Below are positions 17,117-25,782 of a stretch of DNA of 64,000 bases, one piece after another. Where the stretch lies: assembly GCF_051466335.1 (NCBI RefSeq), contig NZ_CP195793.1:4278001-4342000 (forward strand). The letters run 5' to 3'. The position numbers and the translations under genes were made by a program. Under the pieces are notes generated by a model, which worked only from the letters and a program-made list of their open reading frames with translations, searched no databases and had not been told where the DNA came from. Position 1 is the stretch's first letter. Each line of letters begins with the position of its first letter. Origin of the DNA: Planctomicrobium sp051466335 (GTDB lineage: Bacteria > Planctomycetota > Planctomycetia > Planctomycetales > Planctomycetaceae).

Positions 17117-18554
17117 ACTCCCGGACGATCTTTCGAAGTGGCCGACTGATCCCTATCAGTTATTCGGCGTCCCGAAAATTGTTGACCTCAAGACGATCAA
17201 AAGGACTTACGCACGCCTCATCCGAAAATTTCAGCCGGAACATTTTCCTGATCAGTTTCAGCGAATCCGGGAGGCGTACGAGACACTCAAAACTCATATC
17301 GAATGGCAGGATCGTTACGATCACAACTATGAGTCGAATTCGGAATCAGTCACAGCCAGCTCATTGCCAATCAATGAGGCAGAGATCTCTGCTTCCAACC
17401 ATTCTGGAGCAGATGCCAGTGCAGTTCTGCGCCCCGACAGAATGGAGATCGCATGGGAGCACGCCAAAGAGGGCTCGCTACGCCGAGCCTATGCTGAATT
17501 GCTCGAGTTACAGCGACTGCGCCCTGAGGATGAAGAAATCGCGATCCGGTTGTTCTGGCTGCGACGCTGCTTCGATGACAGTCAAGAGAATCAGAGTGCG
17601 ATCGACCTGATCATGCCCTGCCTGCAGAAGCAGGGAGTGCAGGGACGATTAGGGCAACTCTTTATAGATCAGGCAGAAGGCGATCCGAATGAATATTTCA
17701 ATGATCGATTTCCATCACTTCTCACCAGTCCTCATTCAAAACCAGCCAGGCATGCTCTCTTTGAGGAAAGATGGCGTCTGGCGATTCTCGATAAGAAGCC
17801 CAAGATCATTATCGATGACCTCAAGGAGATGGAACAATACTACATCGATGACATCGGTGCATGGCTCAGTCTGCATGTCGCTGGCCTAGTCTCTCTGGTT
17901 CATGCGATCAACTGCGACACAGCTCGACAGGTGGATCAACTCAAGAAATCGTTTGACACGAATGAAGAACATGGATTGAAGTACTACTGGATTTTCGACT
18001 CGTTCGACGAAACTCTTGGCCTCTGGCGCGAACGGCAGAGATTAAAAAAGCAGGTGAACGGCAAGCAAACACCAACAGCGATCGTCAAGCATTTGGAGTC
18101 GATCTTGAGAAATCGGCTTCGCGCAAAACATGACAGGGAAAACGCGACTCTAAAACAACTCCGGATGCTCCCTCAGCAGCCGGAAGCGGGGTTGGCTCTA
18201 CTCGACAAAATGATGACAATCGCCCCCACGATCACATCGCAGCTCCTGCAAAGTGCACAGGAAATCTGGTATGCACGCGATGAGACCGATCCTCGCCAGG
18301 TTGACATTAAGGCTGCAATTCTCCGAGACCGTCTCCTCGTACTATGCAGCTCAGGCCAAAGGGCCTATCTCAATGAAATCCGAGGAGCGTTAGCGTATTT
18401 CTGTATCGCTCACCACGTCGATCCGGGGCTTGTGATTCACCATCTATTCGTGATCTCTTCTGATCAAAATGGGAATCGTCACCTTGACATTCAGCAGCTC
18501 AAGCGTGACTTTCCATTGCTGATCTGGATCTACGGGCAACTCCTCTGTTCTTAA
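17106..18554 (+). CDS. J-domain-like cochaperone candidate without HPD
   Basis: A 482-residue protein whose residues about 13-72 match a J domain of the DjlB/DjlC-like kind: DPYQLFGVPKIVDLKTIKRTYARLIRKF, then FQRIREAYETLK. The HPD tripeptide that stimulates Hsp70 ATPase is replaced by QPE (QPEHFPDQFQ). Related proteins carry RPDEDP-x-FQ there, so the loop is divergent rather than deleted. The rest is helical and TPR-like (WEHAKEGSLRRAYAELLELQRLRPEDEEIAIRLF, split here into two helices) with no transmembrane segment. The overlap with the preceding gene implies coupled translation. It most likely partners the HscC encoded two genes upstream. Confidence 0.78.
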   Translation: MENELPDDLSKWPTDPYQLFGVPKIVDLKTIKRTYARLIRKFQPEHFPDQFQRIREAYETLKTHIEWQDRYDHNYESNSESVTASSLPINEAEISASNHSGADASAVLRPDRMEIAWEHAKEGSLRRAYAELLELQRLRPEDEEIAIRLFWLRRCFDDSQENQSAIDLIMPCLQKQGVQGRLGQLFIDQAEGDPNEYFNDRFPSLLTSPHSKPARHALFEERWRLAILDKKPKIIIDDLKEMEQYYIDDIGAWLSLHVAGLVSLVHAINCDTARQVDQLKKSFDTNEEHGLKYYWIFDSFDETLGLWRERQRLKKQVNGKQTPTAIVKHLESILRNRLRAKHDRENATLKQLRMLPQQPEAGLALLDKMMTIAPTITSQLLQSAQEIWYARDETDPRQVDIKAAILRDRLLVLCSSGQRAYLNEIRGALAYFCIAHHVDPGLVIHHLFVISSDQNGNRHLDIQQLKRDFPLLIWIYGQLLCS

Positions 18555-18561
18555 GCAACAG

Positions 18562-19986
18562 TCAGTTGTCATCGCCCTTTAATTCTCCTTCATCCATGCC
18601 ATGTTTGCGCAGTCGTTTTCGCAATGTTTCGCGATGAAGGCCAAGTAGTTCTGCTGCCAGTTTGCGATTTCCTCTCACCGCCGACAGTGCCGTTTCCAAA
18701 ATGGGCGGTTCGAAGATCTGAAGGAATCGCTCATAAAGCAAACTGTTCAGATCGTCCTTGTTGATGAGGGGAATCTGTTCTTCAGCCCAGACTCGAAGTA
18801 ACGCCAGTGCGTCATCAATAAGGGATTGACTTGGTTCGGTCGCTGAAGCCATCTCGGCCGGCAGACAGTCTGGTGTAATCAACCCACTACGGCTGATCAC
18901 GGCAGCATGTTGGATCGCACTTCGGAGCTCACGCACATTTCCACGCCATTGACGACGCTGTAGCTCAGCGATTGTCTCAGCACTCAGGGAGATGCTTCTC
19001 TCTGGCATCAATTGCGAGAGGAATCGTCTTGCTAGCTGTGGAATATCTTCGGGACGTTCACGCAGTGCAGGAACATGAATGCGAAACACATTCAGCCGAT
19101 AGTACAAATCCTGGCGGAACTCCCCAGAATCGATTCTGGACAACAGCGACTGATGTGTAGCAGCCACCAATCGAAAGTCAGATTGATAGCCTTGATCACC
19201 ACCCACTGGAAAGATCTTGCCATCTTCAAGAACACGCAGCAACTTCACCTGCTGAGCTAATGACAGATCGCCGATTTCGTCAAAGAACGCTGTCCCTTGA
19301 TGTGCCTGCTGTAACAATCCGGGGCGTGTTCGCTCAGCACCTGTAAACGCCCCCTTCACGTGACCGAAGAGTTCGCTTTCCAGAACTGCTTCACTGAGTG
19401 CCGGAACACAAATCGGGATAAACTTCTCTGCATCTCTTCGGCTGTACCGATGAATGGCTCGGGCGACCAACTCTTTACCGACGCCACTTTCCCCCGTAAT
19501 CAGGACGGGTACATTTAATTGCGAGACGAGTGCAATTTGGCGAAATACCTCCTGCATGCTGCGGGAGCTTCCAACAATTTCAGTCTGCCAATCAGAGTTT
19601 ACCTGCTTCGGCTGCTGGGCGACTCGAGAGCTTTCCAAAGCGCGCGCCACGATCGCAACGGCATCGTCGAGATCAAATGGCTTGGGGAGATAGTCGAAAA
19701 CTCCCTGTCCAAGTGCATCCACTGCCAGATCAAGACTTCCAAACGCGGTCATCAGAATGACAGGCGTTTGACGATTGTTGCTGCGCATGCGTTGAATGGC
19801 AGAGAGTCCATCCATTCCTGGCAACCGGTAGTCCAGCAGAATCAACTCCGGATCGAACGTGTCGATCGCCTGCAACGCTCCTTCAGCAGTCGAGACAGAG
19901 GTGACGGAATGACCGGTGTCTCCAAGCGCCTGTTCGAAGGACCAGCAGATCGAAGGTTCATCATCAACTACCAGAATCCGGCTCAT
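18562..19986 (-). CDS. Sigma-54-dependent response regulator, NtrC family
   Basis: 474 residues: receiver domain (phosphoacceptor Asp52 in LILLDYRLPGMDG, Lys in YLPKPFD), AAA+ domain with Walker A GESGVGKE (165-172), the sigma-54 contact loop GAFTGA (212-217) and Walker B FDEIGD, then a Fis-type helix-turn-helix (KLAAELLGLHRETLRKRLRKHG). All activation residues are present, so it should open sigma-54 promoters when phosphorylated. No histidine kinase is nearby, making it an orphan here. It converges with the hscC operon, ends seven bases from it, and lies downstream of dps in the same direction. Targets are unknown. Confidence 0.93.
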   Translation of the reverse strand: MSRILVVDDEPSICWSFEQALGDTGHSVTSVSTAEGALQAIDTFDPELILLDYRLPGMDGLSAIQRMRSNNRQTPVILMTAFGSLDLAVDALGQGVFDYLPKPFDLDDAVAIVARALESSRVAQQPKQVNSDWQTEIVGSSRSMQEVFRQIALVSQLNVPVLITGESGVGKELVARAIHRYSRRDAEKFIPICVPALSEAVLESELFGHVKGAFTGAERTRPGLLQQAHQGTAFFDEIGDLSLAQQVKLLRVLEDGKIFPVGGDQGYQSDFRLVAATHQSLLSRIDSGEFRQDLYYRLNVFRIHVPALRERPEDIPQLARRFLSQLMPERSISLSAETIAELQRRQWRGNVRELRSAIQHAAVISRSGLITPDCLPAEMASATEPSQSLIDDALALLRVWAEEQIPLINKDDLNSLLYERFLQIFEPPILETALSAVRGNRKLAAELLGLHRETLRKRLRKHGMDEGELKGDDN

Positions 19987-20062
19987 GAAAAGTCACCTTC
20001 AGCAGCGCTGATTGTTTTTTATCAGAGTTGTCGCGAAACCTGCTCAACTCCTCTGAAAGTAT

Positions 20063-20097
20063 ACTTTGTGTAGTCCGAAATCCGAACCACACAAAGT
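20063..20097. promoter_or_regulatory. Inverted repeat between dps and the response regulator
   Basis: Perfect 9-bp arms (ACTTTGTGT / ACACAAAGT) flank a 17-bp centre holding two TCCGAA copies. It lies after the dps stop and about 75 bases before the regulator start. It could be a weak terminator or an operator; there is no long U-run. Confidence 0.4.
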
Positions 20098-20120
20098 TTC
20101 AAAGTCGGCGCTTGCTGAAG

Positions 20121-20645
20121 TTATTCAGGCTGGATCGACTCAAACAGGAACCAGGTGCGACGCTCTCCCTCGTCGACCCAATTTTCGATCAGACTGGCAG
20201 TTGCGATATCTCCATGCTCATCGCAAATCTCGTGGGCCTCTCTCAAAGCACGCACGACCTGTGCGTTGTCCTCAGCAAGCTCCTTGAGCATCTCGGAAGC
20301 CGAGACGAATTCCTCGTCGTTGTCTTTGATGCGTTGATACTTTGCAATCTGTCCGATTGAGCGAAGGCTCGTTCCGCCAATTTTTCTTGCACGTTCAGCG
20401 AGATCGTCAGTCATCCCGAAAATCTGTTCCGCTTGTTCATCGAGAAGCAGGTGGTAATCCCGAAAATGCGGACCGCTTAAATGCCAATGAAAATTCTTTG
20501 TCTTCACATAAAGGGCGAACGCATCTGCGAGTAACGCTCGCAGCTCTTCGCAAATTGCTGCCACTCCCTCAGCGGAGAGATCTGTTGGAGTGCTCAGCTG
20601 GGATGGAACTTTCGATCCTTTAGCACTGCTCTTGTTTTTGGCCAT
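20121..20645 (-). CDS. dps: Dps-family ferritin-like DNA/iron protection protein
   Basis: A 174-residue protein of the Dps/miniferritin family, which oxidises and stores iron at subunit interfaces and protects DNA from peroxide. Ferroxidase ligands are seen in TKNFHWHLSGPHF and LLLDEQAEQIF, with the usual four-helix length. A Lys/Ser-rich N-terminal tail (MAKNKSSAKGSK) resembles the DNA-binding tails of some Dps. ATG 20645 is chosen because the longer form adds a non-conserved 14-residue leader and overlaps the upstream spacer. It is followed on the same strand by the sigma-54 regulator. No OxyR-type site was identified. Confidence 0.9.
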   Translation of the reverse strand: MAKNKSSAKGSKVPSQLSTPTDLSAEGVAAICEELRALLADAFALYVKTKNFHWHLSGPHFRDYHLLLDEQAEQIFGMTDDLAERARKIGGTSLRSIGQIAKYQRIKDNDEEFVSASEMLKELAEDNAQVVRALREAHEICDEHGDIATASLIENWVDEGERRTWFLFESIQPE

Positions 20646-20693
20646 CTCGTTTTCTTTACAAATGAACCGGGTTTCAAAGTGAGACAAACAAAC

Positions 20694-21671
20694 TCATGAC
20701 TTGATCAATCGTCTTTTTAACTCTTCAGCAACCTGAACCAGCGCAGACTCAACAGCCGGGACATCCGCGAGTGGATTCAACAAGCCCCAGTCGTGGATCA
20801 TGTTGTTATAGCGAGTCACTGTCACATCGACTTCGGCGGAATCGAGCTTTCGAGCGTACTCCTCTGCCTCGTCCCGGAGCACATCGTTCCCGGCGGTCTG
20901 AATCAGTGCGGGGGGCAACCCCTTCAACTGCTCCACAGTTGCTCGCAATGGGGAGGCGTAAATCTGCGCTCGGTCTGCAGGATTTGTTGTATAGTGATCC
21001 CACATCCACTTCATCATATTGCGAGTCAGGAACCTTCCTTCCGCAAACTCCTCATAGGAGGGAGTGTCAAAAGAGGCGTTCGTCACTGGCCATAACAATC
21101 CCTGAAACTTGAGCTGAAAGTCACCACGGTCCTTGGCCATCGATGCGACGACCGCTGCCATGTTGCCGCCGACGCTATTCCCGACAACAGCGAGTCTTGC
21201 TCCATCAACATTGATTTCGCTCCCGTGTTGAGAAACCCATTTTGTCGCAGCGTAGGCTTCTTCAATTGCAACGGGATATTTCGCCTCAGGGGACGGTGTG
21301 TAATTCACGAAAACCGCAGTCATCCCTGAATAGCTGGCAATATCCCGCACCAGTCGTTCGTGTGTCGGATAATCGCCCAGCACCCATCCTCCACCATGAA
21401 AGTACATGAACGCGGGAGTTGTTCCACTAGCAGTTTCAGGGCGAACGATCACCAGCCCGATCCGCTTGCCGTCCTGCTCAATCGTCTTCTCTGTCACCGT
21501 CGCTGGCCTGAGCTTCACTGATACCGATTTCTGAGCACCGACCAAAACCTGTCTCGCCGCCTCTGGCGAGAGCGTCTCCATGGGCTTGCCCCCTGAAGTA
21601 TTCAATGTATGGAGAAATTGTCGCGTTCTGAAATCGACCCCGGAATCTGAAAGAGCGTCATAGTTCGACAT
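20694..21671 (-). CDS. Alpha/beta-hydrolase, HSL-type esterase/lipase
   Basis: A 325-residue member of the hormone-sensitive-lipase-like family. It shows the oxyanion motif HGGGW, the nucleophile elbow GNSVGGNMA, an Asp region near GNDVLRDEAEEYA and the catalytic His in NNMIHDWG. No signal peptide, so it is cytoplasmic. ATG 21671 is favoured because GGAG lies eight bases upstream; the ATG at 21686 would put that site inside the gene. Family members hydrolyse short-chain acyl esters; the physiological substrate is not readable. Confidence 0.88.
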   Translation of the reverse strand: MSNYDALSDSGVDFRTRQFLHTLNTSGGKPMETLSPEAARQVLVGAQKSVSVKLRPATVTEKTIEQDGKRIGLVIVRPETASGTTPAFMYFHGGGWVLGDYPTHERLVRDIASYSGMTAVFVNYTPSPEAKYPVAIEEAYAATKWVSQHGSEINVDGARLAVVGNSVGGNMAAVVASMAKDRGDFQLKFQGLLWPVTNASFDTPSYEEFAEGRFLTRNMMKWMWDHYTTNPADRAQIYASPLRATVEQLKGLPPALIQTAGNDVLRDEAEEYARKLDSAEVDVTVTRYNNMIHDWGLLNPLADVPAVESALVQVAEELKRRLIKS

Positions 21672-22045
21672 GGAATTCTCCATCATGCTGAATTGAAGAG
21701 TGTGCCCACGATCACCGTTCTATGATGGTTCAATTTGACCATGTGACCAGCGACTCTCTCTGATTCTGGTCACGAATGAGCAAACTTTTCAAATGACAAC
21801 GCAAGCGCAGCTCCACCGATTGAGAGACGATTTGCGTTGCCGCAAACTGCCAATTGCAATGATCGGATGGATGAAAAGAGATTGGCTGGGCAGTTTTGCG
21901 TACAAACTGCCGACAACGCGACAATTCCAGACCACTCGTTGAATGCGCTGCTGCCTATAATCAGTTGAGTTGGCGGAACTGGTACCCGGTCCATGTTGAG
22001 TATTCGATCCAAGTTCATCAACGGGACGCCACGCAAAGGCGACAC
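21672..22045. other. Divergent intergenic region, nothing identified
   Basis: About 370 bp between the esterase and MtfA-type genes. The frame upstream of ATG 22046 is open for 150 bases but carries no conserved residues, so it is treated as leader. Confidence 0.4.
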
Positions 22046-22846
22046 ATGTTTTTCAATTGGCTGAAGAGTCGACGCCGTGCACAGATTCTTTCCAATGCGA
22101 TCTCGCAGCGTTGGAAAGAACTGATCTCGTTACGTGTTCCGCAAGTTGATTTTCTCAAAGCGGCACAACGCGAGAAGCTTTATCGCCACACTCAGATTTT
22201 TGTCGCTGAGAAAAACTGGGAAGGGCTCAACGGCCTGACTCTGACTGAAGACATGAAGGTGACGATTGCTGCAATGATGGGACTCCTGGTCTGCGGCTTC
22301 AGGGAGGACGAGTACTTCGATCATGTTCTGTCGATTCTTGTTCAGCCTGGAGCGTACGTCGCGAAAAGCCGTCAGCAAATCGGCACGGGAATGATCATCG
22401 AAGGACAACAAGCCCGTGCAGGAGAAGCGTGGTATCGTGGTCCCGTGATCGTCTCATGGGAGGACGTGAGCGCCACTGCGGAGAACGAAACGTTTGGACA
22501 TAACGTTGTCATTCATGAATTCGCACATCAACTGGACATGTTGAACGGGCGCATCGCAGATGGCGACCCGATCATGGAAAGCGATGCCCATTTCGATCGC
22601 TGGGACACCGTGATGGGCTCGGAATACAACAATCTCATCAATCGCTATCAAAGCGGCCAGCGAGACGTCATCGACCATTACGCCACCACCAATCGGGCCG
22701 AATTTTTCGCTGTGACAACCGAGATGTTCTTCGAAGCGCCGACTCCTCTGCGCTATTGGCATCCAGAAGTGTATGAGCAGCTCTCAGATTTTTATCGACT
22801 CGATCCCGCGAGTTGGGGGACGGAAGGTGACTCTACGCTCGACTGA
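22046..22846 (+). CDS. mtfA: MtfA-type zinc peptidase
   Basis: 266 residues, almost exactly the length of E. coli MtfA, the cytoplasmic peptidase that also binds the Mlc glucose repressor. The zinc motif HEFAHQLD and downstream Glu-containing RAEFFAVTTEMFFE are present, as are PGAYV and GPVIVSWEDV. The ATG at 22046 (MFFNWLKSRRR) is chosen by family length and an AAAGG stretch upstream. No mlc or ptsG homologue lies nearby, so the Mlc link need not apply. It converges with the ZIP gene. Confidence 0.9.
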   Translation: MFFNWLKSRRRAQILSNAISQRWKELISLRVPQVDFLKAAQREKLYRHTQIFVAEKNWEGLNGLTLTEDMKVTIAAMMGLLVCGFREDEYFDHVLSILVQPGAYVAKSRQQIGTGMIIEGQQARAGEAWYRGPVIVSWEDVSATAENETFGHNVVIHEFAHQLDMLNGRIADGDPIMESDAHFDRWDTVMGSEYNNLINRYQSGQRDVIDHYATTNRAEFFAVTTEMFFEAPTPLRYWHPEVYEQLSDFYRLDPASWGTEGDSTLD

Positions 22847-22853
22847 ACTGCGA

Positions 22854-23822
22854 TTACTCAGTTGGAAGTTGTTGAGGTACAGCTGAACTGCTGTCCGACT
22901 TCAGGTGCTGGAAGTCAAACTCAATCGGATCTCGTAATTCTCTCGGAGCGTGAGTCGCTTCTGGTTCGAGAAAACCAATTCCCCAGGCCAGTGCGATCCC
23001 CAGAAGCAGAGAGATACTCAGGGGGATGCGATGGTGCGAATGAAACTCCATTTCTGGAAGTAAATCACTCAGCGAGATACACAGAAAGACTCCCGCGGAG
23101 AATGCGAGCATTGATCCAACGAGGATTGCTTGTTGATCAACAAGCCACCCAGCGCTGACGAGAAACAGTGCTGCTCCGAGTGGACACATAATGGCGAATG
23201 TCGCATTCACAATAGTCTGCCAGTATGCCGGCCAATTTGAAGCACGCATCAGTGCGGTGATTGACAGTGCATCAAGCGGCTTGTGGAGAACAATCGCCAG
23301 AAATGTTCCCAAACCCATGATCCATCCGCCGGTTGTGTGCATCGACTCTGCTTCGAGGCTCGCTCCGAGTGCCAGGCCGTCAATCAGCGTATGCACCGAG
23401 AGACCAATAAAGACTCCCAACCAACCGAGTTCCCCGGGAACAGTCCCTTTCTTTGAATGGGCATGTTCATGATGGTGGTGTCCTGCATGATCGTGGTCGT
23501 GGTCATGGTCGTGCTGAACAGCAGGGAGTTGCTCGGGATCGTGATGATGAAAATGAAATGTTCGAAGGAGGAAAAACATGACAACCAGCCCCAGCATCAT
23601 GCACAACATCGCACGATCGAGCTGATTTGAACCAAGGTAGGAGATGGCGTGTGGCAAGAGATGGAAGAGCGCAATCCCCAGCATCAGCCCACCGACGAAG
23701 CTGATTAAAACCTGCATTCTCTTATGCGTCAGTTTGATAATCTGTGGTAGGCGGCCGCCAATCAGCGATGCCACGACGATCAAAAAACAATAAACCGCGA
23801 GCGTTAAATAGGTAGACGACAT
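22854..23822 (-). CDS. ZIP-family divalent metal transporter
   Basis: A 322-residue membrane protein with about eight hydrophobic helices. Helix pairs carry ZIP signatures: FVGGLMLGIALFHLLPH, SVHTLIDGLALG and HKPLDALSITALM. The cytoplasmic loop between helices 3 and 4 has an unusually dense His/Asp run (HDHDHDHDHAGHHHHEHAH), a likely zinc-sensing or buffering loop. Bacterial ZIPs import zinc, iron or manganese. It stands alone; no Zur/Fur box was seen by eye. Confidence 0.88.
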   Translation of the reverse strand: MSSTYLTLAVYCFLIVVASLIGGRLPQIIKLTHKRMQVLISFVGGLMLGIALFHLLPHAISYLGSNQLDRAMLCMMLGLVVMFFLLRTFHFHHHDPEQLPAVQHDHDHDHDHAGHHHHEHAHSKKGTVPGELGWLGVFIGLSVHTLIDGLALGASLEAESMHTTGGWIMGLGTFLAIVLHKPLDALSITALMRASNWPAYWQTIVNATFAIMCPLGAALFLVSAGWLVDQQAILVGSMLAFSAGVFLCISLSDLLPEMEFHSHHRIPLSISLLLGIALAWGIGFLEPEATHAPRELRDPIEFDFQHLKSDSSSAVPQQLPTE

Positions 23823-24068
23823 CGTCGAGCTCTTAAAACGAAGGTGCTCTTCAAGCCTGCACCGGGAAAACCTGCCATTCTAGTCAGAATTTCAAAAATG
23901 TCCCGCCCAACTCAACGAAGAGGTGACCGACTCCCAAATAAACCCCAGAATGCGAGCCCGACATCCCATCCACGTCTGCAAATTGGTCGCCGAAAACATC
24001 TCTGCGATCACTCCCCGGCATTGCAGAGGCCTGGTCACGGCGGCGTGAGCTAGGCAACAGAGTTCGGG

Positions 24069-24821
24069 CTAAAGGATCTGGTCGAGTGGAGGAGTCCGAA
24101 TATCCGCGTACTTTCCTGAAGGGACCAGCTTCGGAAGTTCGTTGATGATATTGGCCAGCCGAGGAGCGATTTCGGTACTGTCGGGCATCGTTGACGTCCC
24201 CCGAGCTAATCGCAGTTTCTGAAGGCCCGGATAACGAGCGTCCGGTGGAAGCGAGCAGAGTTGGTCCTGCATCGCAGTGTCCACAAGTCCTGGAGCGAGT
24301 GCGCAGAAATGCGTCTCAGGACGCTCCGTCGCAGCCAATTCTGTGAACATATTCAACGCTGCCTTGGAGATGGCATATCCACCCCACCCTCGCAATGCCC
24401 GTTGAGAGGCCCCCGACGACATCAAAACAATTTGAGAAATCGGATCTGCGAGACTGAACAGAACATCCAGAATCGATTTGTTGGCCCACAGATTGACCTG
24501 CATCACCCGCTGCATGTCTGCGAGTTCCTGTTCCTGTAGATCCCCAAATGGCCCGAGAATTCCGGCATTCAGAACGACCAGATCCAAGGGCTGGCGCTCG
24601 GGAAAGAGTCGACGCAAGGATGGAGCGATTTCTTTTTCCCGACTTAAATCACAGTGGGCGAAATGAAAGTCGACTTTCTTTCCCAGATCCGGTGCATTTC
24701 GACTGATACCATACACCGTCCAGCCCCGCGTCAAGTATTCTTTCGCCAGACCAAGGCCGATCCCCGAACTGATCCCGGTGATCAAAACTCGTCCTGCAGT
24801 CGTCGTAATATTGTTATTCAT
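24069..24821 (-). CDS. Short-chain dehydrogenase/reductase
   Basis: A 250-residue SDR with the NAD(P)-binding motif TGISSGIG near the N-terminus, the NAG motif (VVLNAGILG) and the catalytic YAISK with an upstream Ser (LMSSGASQR). A basic residue pattern after the second strand (ISRN) suggests NADPH. The end (TPPLDQIL) is short, so a monomer or dimer without extra domain is expected. It is divergent from truA by 96 bp. Substrate unknown. Confidence 0.87.
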   Translation of the reverse strand: MNNNITTTAGRVLITGISSGIGLGLAKEYLTRGWTVYGISRNAPDLGKKVDFHFAHCDLSREKEIAPSLRRLFPERQPLDLVVLNAGILGPFGDLQEQELADMQRVMQVNLWANKSILDVLFSLADPISQIVLMSSGASQRALRGWGGYAISKAALNMFTELAATERPETHFCALAPGLVDTAMQDQLCSLPPDARYPGLQKLRLARGTSTMPDSTEIAPRLANIINELPKLVPSGKYADIRTPPLDQIL

Positions 24822-24917
24822 ACGTTGAGACTCGATTCCGGTGTTCGTTCAAAGCCCCTGGACACCTTTGAAATCAGCGACGGTGCCGATCCCCGCCGAC
24901 ATTACTGATTGTGAAGT

Positions 24918-25781
24918 ATGACAGTTCCAGACACAAATAATCCTCCCCAAAAGAACATTCGTATTCGCATCGCCTACGATGGCGCACGCTACGCGGGCTG
25001 GCAGGTTCAACCGAATCTGGAGACAGTTCAAGGACACGTTGAGGCAGCAATCCAATCACTCTCCGGAGAAGAGGTGCGATTGCTCTGCGCAGGGCGAACC
25101 GACTCCGGTGTGCATGCACTGGGGCAGGTCGCCAACTTCTATACGACGTCCCGGATCCCTGCAGAGAAATGGCGGCCTGCACTTCAGACTCGACTCCCCG
25201 AAGATATCGTGATTCTGGAGACCGACGAAGTTCCGATGGATTTTCACGCGACATTCTCCGCGAAGTCCAAACGATATCGCTATCTCATTTTGAATCGAAA
25301 GGTGTCTGACCCCTTTCTCAAGCAGTATTGCTGGCAGATCGGCTATTCGCTGGATGTCGACGCGATGCAGCAGGCAGCGGATTCACTCTTGGGAACGCAT
25401 GATTTCCGCAGTTTTGAAACGAACTGGCCCAACAAAGCGAGTAGCGTTCGGACCATTAAAGATCTCATCATCCAGCGGCGGCATCTCTGCGAAGTCTTCA
25501 CTCCATTTTCCCTGACGCATCAACAAGCCAACCCGCCCGCAGGCGACGGCGATATCATCAGCATAGAGATTGAAGCGGATGGATTTCTTTACAACATGGT
25601 CCGCGCTATTACCGGGACACTGGTGAATGTCGGAAGAGGTTCATGGACAAAAGAGGACGTGGAACGGATTCTCGTTGCGCAGGATCGTTCTGTTGCGGGC
25701 AATACAGCACCAGCGTGGGGCCTCTTTATGGTGCGTGTTCACTACGATGAACAGAATCTCGGAGCGGTAATCTGGGACTGA
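24918..25781 (+). CDS. truA: tRNA pseudouridine(38-40) synthase
   Basis: Isomerises uridines 38-40 in the tRNA anticodon arm. The 287 residues carry IRIAYDGARYAGWQ, the catalytic Asp in CAGRTDSGVHALGQ, AKSKRYRYLI and FLYNMVRAITGTLVNVG. The length is slightly above the usual 245-270 because of a short insert around HQQANPPAGDGD. GAAG lies just before the ATG. It converges with polX with one base between the stop codons. Confidence 0.95.
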   Translation: MTVPDTNNPPQKNIRIRIAYDGARYAGWQVQPNLETVQGHVEAAIQSLSGEEVRLLCAGRTDSGVHALGQVANFYTTSRIPAEKWRPALQTRLPEDIVILETDEVPMDFHATFSAKSKRYRYLILNRKVSDPFLKQYCWQIGYSLDVDAMQQAADSLLGTHDFRSFETNWPNKASSVRTIKDLIIQRRHLCEVFTPFSLTHQQANPPAGDGDIISIEIEADGFLYNMVRAITGTLVNVGRGSWTKEDVERILVAQDRSVAGNTAPAWGLFMVRVHYDEQNLGAVIWD

Positions 25782-25782
25782 C

